From positions 1 through 32,109 of the forward strand of contig JAFLVQ010000010.1 of the NCBI GenBank assembly GCA_022508205.1: a stretch of 32,109 bases of DNA. The letters run 5' to 3'. The notes beneath the pieces were generated by a model that searched no databases, had not been told where the DNA came from, and worked only from the letters and a program-made list of their open reading frames with translations. The translations under genes were made by a program, and so were the position numbers. Below are positions 10,028 through 19,036 of the stretch, piece after piece; position 1 is the stretch's first letter; each line of letters opens with the position of its first letter. The stretch comes from Spirochaetales bacterium. Lineage in GTDB: Bacteria; Spirochaetota; GWE2-31-10.

Positions 10028-13000
10028 ATGAAGACAATTTCGTTATTCGGTTTCAAAAAAATTCAGATTATTCTGACTTGTCTGTTTATTTTCACATTTT
10101 GTTATTCCGAAAATTTCAAATTAACAAATTATATCAGCCATTCTTGGACTACTAACGACGGATTGCCTTCAAATGTCATTACTTCCATTACACAAGACAG
10201 TCTCGGATATATTTATTTCGGGACATACGTCGGACTCGTAAGATTCAACGGTTCGGAATTTTCAACAATCAATCGCAATACTTATACTTCTGTTCCATTT
10301 GTTTCGGCACGTGTAATAATTGAAAACCGCAGTAAAAAACTTTGGATAGGTTCCAACGAAGGAGGCGTTTCGATTCTTGACGAAAACCGCATAAACTGTT
10401 CCGTTCTGCCTCACGATTTGCCGAGCGTTTCGGTTCGCAGCATAATCGAAACTCAAAACGACGAAATGTGGATAGGAACCGCAAACGGAATAATGTGTTA
10501 CGAAAACGGTAATAAAATTATCAATATTCCCGCACCTGAAAACAACGGTATCGAGGATTCCAATATAGTCCAGCTATTTTGTGATTCATACAATCAAATT
10601 TGGTGCATTACATCTTACGGCAGAGTTTATATATACAATAGAGAAACCAAAAAATTTGAGTTATACAAACCTCTTTTTCTTCAACACAAAAAAGTTTCCG
10701 CTATTTTTCAAGATTCCGAAGAAAATTTCTGGTTTGGACTGAATAACAACAGCGCAATAATGGTAAAAGCCGACACCGGAACTCTTCCGTCCGATACCAG
10801 CGAATATCGAATTTACTCCGGTAAAGACGGTATAATCAGCGGATGTGACATTACATCTTTTGCGCAAGACAGCAATAACTCAATATGGATAGGAACAGAT
10901 CGGGGAATTTTTATTGTTACAAGAGAAGACAAAATTTATTTTTACACACAAAGCGAAGGACTTATAAACAATGCAGTAAACTCGATTTATTCAGACAGAG
11001 AACATAATATCTGGATAGGAACCGATCGGGGCGGAATTCAGAAATTAACAAGATCACGCTTTACATCGGTGCGCACCGATGAAGCCGTCAATTGCATCTT
11101 AGATGACAGAACAAGACTTTGGATAGGAACAGACAAAGGACTTTTATGCTATAAAAATGAAACATTCATCGAAAACGATATTACAAAATTATGCAGAACA
11201 TTGAAAATTCGACACCTTGCAGCAAAAAAAGACGGAAGTCTGATGATAAGCACTTATTCGGATTTAGGACAGCTGATAGTGAAAGACGGTACAGTTACAT
11301 CGTTGAATGAACAAAACGGACTTTCCATAAACAAAGTTCGCGTTGCATTAGAACTTTCAAACGATACTATTGCAATAGGTACCGCCAAAGGATTAAATAT
11401 TTTTCATCCCGAAACCGGAGAATTTTCCATATATACAACTTTAAACGGTCTTACGAATGATTTCATTATGAGCCTTTGGGAAGATAACGAAAAAAATCTT
11501 TGGATCGGAACCGACGGCGGCGGAATAAATGTCATGCGCAACGGACAAATAATAAAGACATTTACTTCCGAAAAAAACAACCTTGCCGGAGATGTGGTAT
11601 TTAAAATCTCTCAAGATAAAAACAACATTTTTTGGATATGTACAGGCACCGGATTGAGCCGCTACGACGGAGAATCTTTCTTTAACTACAATATATCGAA
11701 CGGTTTGGGAAATGATTCTATTTTTCAAATGTTAATCGACAGATTCGACGTTGCATGGATTGTTTCCAACGGCGGAATTTCTTCGATTCGTCTGTCACAA
11801 TTGGAAGATCTTGCTGCCGGAGACAATATTTCACTTGAAATAAAACATTACAACAAAAACGACGGACTGTTTGCAAATGGAGTTACAAGTACCGCATTGA
11901 GCATAATAGACAAAAAAGGCAGACCTTGCTTTACAATGGTGGAAGGCATATCATTTTATGACCAGAAAAAAACAAACGACATCAGTCCGCCGTCTGCCGT
12001 AATTGAAAAAATCGATACCACCACTGAAATAATTTTTCCCGTTTCAAATGAAAAAATTATCATTCCGGCGTCAAATAAACGTATCACAATCAACTACACA
12101 GGATTAACGTACTCTTCACTTGACAAAGTTTCTTTCAGGTATCAGTTAGTCGGTTTTGACAAAAAACCGTCTAAGCTGACGAATATCCGCCACGTATCGT
12201 ATACAAACTTACCCCCCGGCAAATATACTTTTTATTTAAGAGTTGTAAACGGCGACGATATATGGAGCAATGATGCTGCACAAATTTCTTTCACAAAGAA
12301 AGCGTATTTCTATCAAAATCCGTTCTTTACTATTATTGCGATAGTTTTAGTCGCATTTTCGATTTTCTTTTTTCTCCGGCTAAAGTTTCGTATTATGAAA
12401 ATAAGAGAGCAAAAACTGGAAAAAATCATTGCCGAAAAAACGCATGCGCTGGAAGACGAAATGCATAATTCCGAAAGACTACTGCTGAATATCCTGCCGG
12501 AACCTATAGCAATGCGTTTAAAGCATGACAGCGGAGTAATTGCCGATTCATTTAAAAATGTTTCTGTTCTGTTTTCCGATATTGTCGGATTTACAAAATT
12601 ATCTTCTCAATACACGCCCAATGTAATGGTAACTGCACTGAACGATTTGTTTTCGCGCTTTGATGATCGTGCACTATCAATGGGAGTCGAAAAAATCAAA
12701 ACTCTCGGTGACGCGTACATTGCCGTGTGCGGGATTCCGAATGAGGATACCAACCATGCACTGCATATTTTGGAATTCGCGCGCGGAATATTGAAAGACA
12801 TTGAAGAGCACAACAAAGTATCCGCTGTAAAATTCTCAATGCGAATAGGCATAAACTCCGGGGAAGTAACAGCCGGAATTATTGGAAAAACAAAATTTAT
12901 CTACGATATTTGGGGAGATGCGGTAAATGTAGCCAGCAGAATGGAAAACTGCGGTGTCGAAAACAAAATTACGGTAAGCGAATCCACATACGAATTAACA

Positions 13001-13081
13001 AAATACTTTATCAAATATTATGAAGAAGATACCGTAGAAGTAAAAGGCAAAGGAACAATGCGTATTTTCCGTACAGAATAG
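10028..13081 (+). CDS. Membrane sensor: two-component-regulator-type beta-propeller, Y_Y_Y domain, TM helix and class III adenylate/guanylate cyclase
   Basis: Signal peptide; many [LI]WIGTxxG propeller blade motifs; Y_Y_Y-like segment (KVSFRYQLVGFDKKPSKLTNIRHVSYTNLPPGKYTFYLRVVNGDDIWS); TM helix (FFTIIAIVLVAFSIFFFLRLKF); cyclase (VSVLFSDIVGFTKLSSQ...IKTLGDAYIAVCG...IYDIWGDAVNVASRME). Confidence 0.93.
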   Translation: MKTISLFGFKKIQIILTCLFIFTFCYSENFKLTNYISHSWTTNDGLPSNVITSITQDSLGYIYFGTYVGLVRFNGSEFSTINRNTYTSVPFVSARVIIENRSKKLWIGSNEGGVSILDENRINCSVLPHDLPSVSVRSIIETQNDEMWIGTANGIMCYENGNKIINIPAPENNGIEDSNIVQLFCDSYNQIWCITSYGRVYIYNRETKKFELYKPLFLQHKKVSAIFQDSEENFWFGLNNNSAIMVKADTGTLPSDTSEYRIYSGKDGIISGCDITSFAQDSNNSIWIGTDRGIFIVTREDKIYFYTQSEGLINNAVNSIYSDREHNIWIGTDRGGIQKLTRSRFTSVRTDEAVNCILDDRTRLWIGTDKGLLCYKNETFIENDITKLCRTLKIRHLAAKKDGSLMISTYSDLGQLIVKDGTVTSLNEQNGLSINKVRVALELSNDTIAIGTAKGLNIFHPETGEFSIYTTLNGLTNDFIMSLWEDNEKNLWIGTDGGGINVMRNGQIIKTFTSEKNNLAGDVVFKISQDKNNIFWICTGTGLSRYDGESFFNYNISNGLGNDSIFQMLIDRFDVAWIVSNGGISSIRLSQLEDLAAGDNISLEIKHYNKNDGLFANGVTSTALSIIDKKGRPCFTMVEGISFYDQKKTNDISPPSAVIEKIDTTTEIIFPVSNEKIIIPASNKRITINYTGLTYSSLDKVSFRYQLVGFDKKPSKLTNIRHVSYTNLPPGKYTFYLRVVNGDDIWSNDAAQISFTKKAYFYQNPFFTIIAIVLVAFSIFFFLRLKFRIMKIREQKLEKIIAEKTHALEDEMHNSERLLLNILPEPIAMRLKHDSGVIADSFKNVSVLFSDIVGFTKLSSQYTPNVMVTALNDLFSRFDDRALSMGVEKIKTLGDAYIAVCGIPNEDTNHALHILEFARGILKDIEEHNKVSAVKFSMRIGINSGEVTAGIIGKTKFIYDIWGDAVNVASRMENCGVENKITVSESTYELTKYFIKYYEEDTVEVKGKGTMRIFRTE

Positions 13082-13104
13082 CCATCAAACAAAAAGGAAA
13101 AAAC

Positions 13105-14970
13105 ATGAATATTTTATCCGTAGAAAAACTGACGAAACTCGGTAAAGATGAAGCTTTGTTCAAGAATATTTCTTTCGGAATCGAAAACGGTGAAAAAGTC
13201 GCTCTTATAGGCAAAAATGGCTGCGGAAAAAGTACGCTGCTATCCGTAATTGCCGGCGATATTCCGGCTGATGAGGGAAAAATCAGCAAAAACAAGGAAA
13301 CTGAAATCGCTTTTCTCCGCCAGAATCCGCCGTATAATCCGGAAGATTCCATCAGAGAGCATTTGTTTGCCGGTTCATCGCCTCGCCTTCAATTAATAAG
13401 AGATTATGAATATGCCTGTGACACTGGTGCAATAGAAAAGCTCGATGAATTAACACGCAAAATGGAACAATGCCGCGGCTGGGAATACGAACAGGAAGTC
13501 CGTTCCGTGCTCCAAGTTCTTGGGATTTCAAACATTGACATAAAAATGAAAGAACTTTCCGGCGGAATGTTGAAAAAAGTCGAACTGGCACAAACTCTTA
13601 TAGAAGACAGCAAGCTGCTGATTCTCGACGAACCGACAAATCATCTCGATATGGCTACAATTTCATGGCTGGAAGAGTATCTTGTAAAAACAAGCAAAGC
13701 TGTTTTAATGGTAACACACGACAGGTATTTTCTCGATAATGTCTGTTCCGTTATATATGAAATCGATAATCAGACAATTTATTCTTACAAAGGAAATTTT
13801 TCATACTACCTTGAAAAAAAAAGCGAGATGCAGTATGCCGCAGAACGCCGTGACGAACGAATAGAATCGATTCTGCGCAAAGAAATGGAATGGCTGAAAC
13901 GCGGACCGAAAGCACGCGGGACAAAAGCAAAAGCCAGAAAGGATGCAATTTATGCACTGATCAACAGAGAAAAATTGCAGAAAGACAAAGGGTTTGAATT
14001 CGCAATCGAAGGACGGCGGCTCGGAGGTGTAATTCTCGAAGCTGACAATCTATCCAAAAGTTTCGGCAGTACAAAATTAGTTGATACATTTTCATATACT
14101 TTCAAAAAAGGTGAGCGGCTCGGAATTTTCGGCGGAAACGGAATCGGAAAAACAACTTTTTTGAACCTGCTTACTCAAATGATACAGCCGGACAGCGGAA
14201 CAATCAAAAAAGGAATAAACACACATATTGCATATTACAATCAAGACCCGCCTATGCTTTATTCCGATACAAAAGTAATCGACTATATGAAAGATACCGC
14301 CGAAGTAATTCATCTGCCGGACGGAACCGATCTTTCGGCAGTAAAGTTTTTGGAGCGTTTCGGTTTTACATCAAAACATTTGTACGCACCTTTAAACCAG
14401 CTTTCAGGCGGAGAAAAACGGCGTGTTTACCTTGTTCGGCTGCTTCTTGAAAACCCGAATTTTTTGATTCTCGATGAACCGACTAACGACCTTGATATTC
14501 AAACTATGTCGATATTGGAAGATTTTCTCGATAATTATGCCGGCTGCTTAATCGTGGTATCTCACGACAGATATTTTATGGACAGAACAATTGACCACAT
14601 GCTGATATTTACGGGAAACGGCAATATTTGCGGTTTTGCGGGAAACAGCTCCGATTATCTTGCATTCAAACAAGAACATGAACAAAAACCGGCAAAGGAT
14701 GAAAAAAAAGAGCGAAAACCTATTGCGGAAAAACCGAAATCAGCTGCCGCAAAAAAAAGACGCTCATTTAAAGAAAATCAAGAATTCAAACATATTGAAG
14801 ACGAAATAGCGGATTTGGAAAATGAAAAAAATGAACTGGAATCGTTTTTCGGTTCCGGCGAAAGTGACCCGCAGAAAATAAAAAATGCAAATCTGCGGTA
14901 TGAAGAATTATGCGCCGCCTTGGGAAAAAAGTACAGTCGCTGGGAAGAACTTGCCGTCATGGAGGACTGA
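13105..14970 (+). CDS. ABC-F family ATPase (Uup-like)
   Basis: Two ABC domains with Walker A (GKNGCGKST, GGNGIGKTT), signature (LSGGMLKKVELA, LSGGEKRRVYLV) and Walker B (LLILDEPTNHLD, FLILDEPTNDLD); no TM domain; Uup-like linker (WLKRGPKARGTKAKARKDAI) and C-terminal coil. Confidence 0.93.
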   Translation: MNILSVEKLTKLGKDEALFKNISFGIENGEKVALIGKNGCGKSTLLSVIAGDIPADEGKISKNKETEIAFLRQNPPYNPEDSIREHLFAGSSPRLQLIRDYEYACDTGAIEKLDELTRKMEQCRGWEYEQEVRSVLQVLGISNIDIKMKELSGGMLKKVELAQTLIEDSKLLILDEPTNHLDMATISWLEEYLVKTSKAVLMVTHDRYFLDNVCSVIYEIDNQTIYSYKGNFSYYLEKKSEMQYAAERRDERIESILRKEMEWLKRGPKARGTKAKARKDAIYALINREKLQKDKGFEFAIEGRRLGGVILEADNLSKSFGSTKLVDTFSYTFKKGERLGIFGGNGIGKTTFLNLLTQMIQPDSGTIKKGINTHIAYYNQDPPMLYSDTKVIDYMKDTAEVIHLPDGTDLSAVKFLERFGFTSKHLYAPLNQLSGGEKRRVYLVRLLLENPNFLILDEPTNDLDIQTMSILEDFLDNYAGCLIVVSHDRYFMDRTIDHMLIFTGNGNICGFAGNSSDYLAFKQEHEQKPAKDEKKERKPIAEKPKSAAAKKRRSFKENQEFKHIEDEIADLENEKNELESFFGSGESDPQKIKNANLRYEELCAALGKKYSRWEELAVMED

Positions 14971-16104
14971 ATGAATATTCTTGTAATATCGGGTGAATTT
15001 CCGCCGTTCGCAGGCGGTGCCGGAACATATTGCAGTTATCTGGTAAAAGCACTTGCAAGTTACAAGCACAATGTAACCTTAATCACAAAGCACTACAAAG
15101 AAAATGCAGCGCAGGAAGCTGAAATCGACAAAAAATTATCGCAGCAGAATATAAAATGCATTCGTATGCAGTATTCAAAATGTACGTTCATACTTTCATG
15201 GTGCCGCATAATTTCAGCTTTTTTAAGGCATAACAAAAATTTTGATTTTGCAATTCTAAACGGCAATATAGCGCAGTTAGTCTGCTGTAGTCCCAAATTA
15301 AAAAAACTGCTTGGAAAATACATAACAATTCAGCACGGAATATCTGCGTATGATTCATTGAAGAAAAACCGCCTTCTAACCATATTTCACATGAAAAAAC
15401 AGCTTAATATGTTCTATCGTAATGCCGCCGCAAATATTGCAATCAGTCAAAATTTAAAAAATAAACTCGAGCAGACTGTTAACATGCCGAATCTTCATGT
15501 AATTTTGAACTGCATTGACAATGAAACATTTACATTTCCGACAAAAACCGAAAATGATGATACATTGCAGCTGACTACGGCGTCACGTCTTATTCCGGGC
15601 AAAAATACGGCAGCAGTAATAGAACTTTTCGCTAAACTACATCGTGATTTCCCGAATCTCCACCTAAACATTGCCGGCACAGGAAGCGAATTGCCAAAAT
15701 TGAGAAGTAAAGTAAAAGAGCTGCAAATCGGTTCTTTCGTACATTTTGCAGGTCAATTGAATGTTGTGGATTTGTGCTGTCTGTATCAAAAATCGGATGT
15801 TTTCATCCTGTTAAGTTTTTACGAAAATCTTGCTCTTGTCTATTTGGAAGCCAATGCCTGCGGAATTCCCGTAATCGGAAGCGATGTAGGCGGTACAAGG
15901 GAAGCAATTAACGACGGCATTACTGGCTTTGTTGTGCCTGTGGATAATGAAAAAATAATATATGAAAAAACAAAACTGCTGCTTAGCAGCAAATCTCTGC
16001 GCAAAAAAATGGGAGAAGCCGGAAAAAAGCGTGTCGATGAAAATTTCAGTCTCGCAACACTCGGGAAAAATTTCGATGTATTGCTGAATGAATTAAAAAA
16101 TTGA
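14971..16104 (+). CDS. Glycosyltransferase family 4
   Basis: N-terminal GEFPPFAGGAGTYCSYLVKAL; C-terminal GT-B donor motif (SFYENLALVYLEANACGIPVIGSDVGGTREAINDGITGFVVP). ATG directly follows the ABC-F TGA. Confidence 0.92.
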   Translation: MNILVISGEFPPFAGGAGTYCSYLVKALASYKHNVTLITKHYKENAAQEAEIDKKLSQQNIKCIRMQYSKCTFILSWCRIISAFLRHNKNFDFAILNGNIAQLVCCSPKLKKLLGKYITIQHGISAYDSLKKNRLLTIFHMKKQLNMFYRNAAANIAISQNLKNKLEQTVNMPNLHVILNCIDNETFTFPTKTENDDTLQLTTASRLIPGKNTAAVIELFAKLHRDFPNLHLNIAGTGSELPKLRSKVKELQIGSFVHFAGQLNVVDLCCLYQKSDVFILLSFYENLALVYLEANACGIPVIGSDVGGTREAINDGITGFVVPVDNEKIIYEKTKLLLSSKSLRKKMGEAGKKRVDENFSLATLGKNFDVLLNELKN

Positions 16105-16121
16105 AGCAGTTAATTGATTTG

Positions 16122-16580
16122 TTAAAATAATTTTTCGCATTGTTTGGGTTGATTTGTTTTTTCAGGTACTTTCTGCCAGCCGTTCGATTTTTTTTTGATG
16201 TGGTCATGATTATTCAATTTCAAAATTATCGATGCCGGCGTAAATATCAGGTAAAAAATGATACCGAAAACTGTGGTTCCGATAATCAGCGTTACCATTT
16301 TCCAAACTGCATTTACAGCATAAAAGAAAATTACCGCAATTGCCGAAAAATGAACTTTTTTCAATGTTGGATTTTCCGGCAGTGTCCATGCCGCAGCTTG
16401 GTGATAAAGCGCGATTATTCCGGTAATTACAGCCGGAATAAAATTAATCTGCAAAATATCGGATTTTACTATCTGCCTCACTATCGAAAATATCGCAATC
16501 AACAGCATTCCGATCGAAAACGAGATGCAAAATGTGCGAAGTGTCTTTTTGTCTAATCTTGAATAATTTTCTTTTTCCAT
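16122..16580 (-). CDS. SxtJ-family small membrane protein
   Basis: 152 aa with several TM segments and an ending typical of SxtJ proteins (TVFGIIFYLIFTPASIILKLNNHDHIKKKSNGWQ). Located directly after, and overlapping, a carbamoyltransferase gene. Confidence 0.72.
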   Translation of the reverse strand: MEKENYSRLDKKTLRTFCISFSIGMLLIAIFSIVRQIVKSDILQINFIPAVITGIIALYHQAAAWTLPENPTLKKVHFSAIAVIFFYAVNAVWKMVTLIIGTTVFGIIFYLIFTPASIILKLNNHDHIKKKSNGWQKVPEKTNQPKQCEKLF

Positions 16581-18397
16581 TCCGTTACATCCAGTTTCAC
16601 CGGCTGCGATTCTTTCTCAAGGAGAAAGCATTCCAAAACCAGTATGTCAATATTTGATGCGAAAAAGCAATACAATGCATCTTCGGGAGTACAAACTATC
16701 GGCTCACCTCTTACATTAAATGAAGTATTCACAACCATCGGCATTTTTGTCCGTTCGTAAAACACACTCAATAGCTTATAAAAAATCGGATTATCTTCTT
16801 TTCGCACTGTCTGTATACGCGCAGAACCGTCAAGGTGCGTAACTGCGTTAATCGTACTGCGATCTTTTCCCAGTAATGATATTTTATCTCCTGTAAAATT
16901 CGCACAGTCCGTACCTTTCAGATGCTTTTCGGAAACTTGCACTGTAGTAAGCATATACGGCGTTACTAATTTCAATGCCTGCGGAATATCAAAATATTCA
17001 TCGGCAAATTCCTCCAGCACGGCAGGCGCAAAAGGACGAAATGATTCCCTAAATTTTATTTTCAGATTCATTTTTTTCTGCATATCGGCACTGCGCGGAT
17101 CCGCAATAATAGAACGGCAGCCCAATGCGCGCGGACCGAATTCCATGCGTCCGTGAAACCAGCCAATTATCTTTTGTTCAGCAAGCGCATCTGCGCAATA
17201 ACGGCACATATCATCATCAGACAGTTTTTTATAAACCAAATTATGATGACGAAGCACTGTTTCGATTTCTTCATTGCCGAATGAAGGCCCTAAGCTCGTA
17301 AGCTGCATTTTTTTTTCGTTGTTCTTAATGTCGCGTTTATTATTTTGCCGCGCATAATAAACATAAAGAGCCGCGCCGACGGCTCCTCCGGCATCACCGG
17401 CCGCCGGCTGAACAAAAATATTTTTGAAAATACCGGATTTGCCGAGTACATAATTCGCGCAGCAGTTCAGAGCAACTCCGCCGGCAAGGCATATATTTTC
17501 ACTTCCGGTAAGTTCTTTTGCATGTCTGGCAATTATCATGATGATCTCATTTGTGATTTCCTGAATACTTGCCGCAATGTCCATGTAAAATTGAGTCAGC
17601 GGTTCTTCGGGATTGCGCGGCGGCATACCGAAAAGTTTGCAGAATCTCTTGTTAATCATTTTCAATCCGCTGATATAATCGAAAAAATTCATATTCAGCG
17701 AAAACGAACCGTCGGAATTCACTTTAATAAGATTGTCATATATTTTTTTCTTGTATATCGGATTTCCATACGGTGCGAGTCCCATAAGTTTATATTCGCC
17801 GGAATTTACTTTGAATCCGCAGTAATATGTAAATGCAGAATAGAGGAGCCCCAAAGAATGCGGAAATTCCACTGTTTCTGCAATGTCGATTTTGTTTGCA
17901 TTTCCGTATGAAATCGCAGTTGTTGTCCACTCGCCGGCACCATCGATTGTTAAAACAGCCGCTTCGTCAAACGGTGACGGATAGAATGCACTGGCAGCGT
18001 GGGATTGATGATGCTGCGTAAACAAAACATCTTTGTCATATTTTAAATCTTTTTTGATTTGATCTTCTACCCACAACTTTTCACGCAGCCACATCGGAAC
18101 GGCCTTCAAAAATGAACGTATGCCAAAAGGCGCGGTGTGCAGATACGAGGCAAGAATTCTGTCAAACTTTAAAATCGGTTTATCATAAAATACAACTTCA
18201 TCAACATCCGAAATTTTTATATCCGCATATTTCATGCAGAACTCAATTGCATTGATAGGAAACGAAGCATCTGCTTTTATACGGGTAAAGCGCTCTTCCT
18301 GAGCCGCAGCAATTATTTCACCGTTGCAAATCACCGCAGCTGCACTGTCATGATAAAAAGCCGATATTCCCAATATATAACTCTTCTTCATAATCAT
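16553..18397 (-). CDS. NodU/CmcH/TobZ-type carbamoyltransferase
   Basis: Kae1-like motifs (ILGISAFYHDSAAAVICNGEIIAAAQEERFTRIK; TQHHQSHAASAFYPSPFDEAAVLTIDGAGEW) and C-terminal domain (GRMEFGPRALGCRSIIADPR; VVNTSFNVRGEPIVCTPEDA). Start moved from 18496 to ATG 18397 (or 18391): the extra N-terminal 33 aa are an out-of-frame read of the DUF5989 gene. Confidence 0.93.
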   Translation of the reverse strand: MIMKKSYILGISAFYHDSAAAVICNGEIIAAAQEERFTRIKADASFPINAIEFCMKYADIKISDVDEVVFYDKPILKFDRILASYLHTAPFGIRSFLKAVPMWLREKLWVEDQIKKDLKYDKDVLFTQHHQSHAASAFYPSPFDEAAVLTIDGAGEWTTTAISYGNANKIDIAETVEFPHSLGLLYSAFTYYCGFKVNSGEYKLMGLAPYGNPIYKKKIYDNLIKVNSDGSFSLNMNFFDYISGLKMINKRFCKLFGMPPRNPEEPLTQFYMDIAASIQEITNEIIMIIARHAKELTGSENICLAGGVALNCCANYVLGKSGIFKNIFVQPAAGDAGGAVGAALYVYYARQNNKRDIKNNEKKMQLTSLGPSFGNEEIETVLRHHNLVYKKLSDDDMCRYCADALAEQKIIGWFHGRMEFGPRALGCRSIIADPRSADMQKKMNLKIKFRESFRPFAPAVLEEFADEYFDIPQALKLVTPYMLTTVQVSEKHLKGTDCANFTGDKISLLGKDRSTINAVTHLDGSARIQTVRKEDNPIFYKLLSVFYERTKMPMVVNTSFNVRGEPIVCTPEDALYCFFASNIDILVLECFLLEKESQPVKLDVTEWKKKIIQD

Positions 18398-18555
18398 TAA
18401 AACAGTGAATATATAAGCGGCGCAATTGCCGGAGCTTGCGATACGAGAGCAACTGCAGCTACAATAGCCAAAATAATCAGCAACGGTAGCAACCACAATT
18501 TTTTGTTTTCCTTTATATATTGGAAAAACTCTTTAATTAATTTTGCTTTAGACAT
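18397..18555 (-). CDS. DUF5989-family small membrane protein (SxtK-like), 52 aa
   Basis: Own reverse-strand translation: MSKAKLIKEFFQYIKENKKLWLLPLLIILAIVAAVALVSQAPAIAPLIYSLF*. Matches the DUF5989 pattern (KKxWLLP, hydrophobic helix, APxIYxLF end). Missing from the ORF track (below its length cutoff). Stop and the carbamoyltransferase ATG overlap as TAATG. Confidence 0.85.
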   Translation of the reverse strand: MSKAKLIKEFFQYIKENKKLWLLPLLIILAIVAAVALVSQAPAIAPLIYSLF

Positions 18556-18682
18556 TTTTATCACCCGATACATGACTATAAAAATGAGCCATTGATGTCA
18601 AGAAAATCTTATTCTTATTCGGCAGGATATTTTTTGTAACGCAGGCAAATCCCAATGTACCTAAGATCGGATTCCGTAATAA

Positions 18683-18730
18683 AAAAAGTTCCATAGATTG
18701 AAAGTGCACTTCCTATCTATGGAACTTTTT
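18683..18730 (-). terminator. Strong inverted-repeat terminator downstream of the RND/PII-like operon
   Basis: Perfect 15-bp arms AAAAAGTTCCATAGA (18683-18697) and TCTATGGAACTTTTT (18716-18730). The minus-strand transcript continues into U residues; position is 16 nt past the operon's last stop. Confidence 0.85.
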
Positions 18731-18745
18731 GTACCAAATCAGAAC

Positions 18746-19036
18746 TTAAAAACTTGCCTGTACTTCGATTTCAAAAATCTTAATTCCTTCATCCGGAAAG
18801 TCTATTTTCAAATCACGTACAACAGAAATTATTTTTTCTGCCATATCATCTTCGGTGTATATTATCAGCAGAAAGTTTTCCTCCGGCCAGATTCCGTCAC
18901 CTTTTTTCGGATTCGTTCTGCCTTCTCCGTATACAATCGGAATTTCGGTATAGCGAGGTTTCAATCCTCTTCTTTCAAATCTGTCAAATAAATCTTCTTC
19001 AACCGATTTATTAGCTATGATTTCAAGTTTCTTCAT
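18746..19036 (-). CDS. PII-like transporter-associated protein (PG0541-type family)
   Basis: 96 aa from internal Met (MKKLEIIANKSVEEDLFDRFERRGLKPRYTEIPIVYGEGRTNPKKGDGIWPEENFLLIIYTEDDMAEKIISVVRDLKIDF...), small PII-like pattern. Coupled to the 3' end of the RND gene with a 14-nt overlap. Confidence 0.65.
   Translation of the reverse strand: MKKLEIIANKSVEEDLFDRFERRGLKPRYTEIPIVYGEGRTNPKKGDGIWPEENFLLIIYTEDDMAEKIISVVRDLKIDFPDEGIKIFEIEVQASF

Noticed and set aside
10340-11780. Repeated ggatagga(a)c units that look like a DNA repeat array
   Set aside because: They encode the WIGT blade motif of the beta-propeller; spacing is irregular and protein-driven, not CRISPR or tandem DNA repeats.
17345-17911. 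188-aa + ORF antisense to the carbamoyltransferase
   Set aside because: Opposite strongly conserved carbamoyltransferase motifs; no recognisable domain or RBS.
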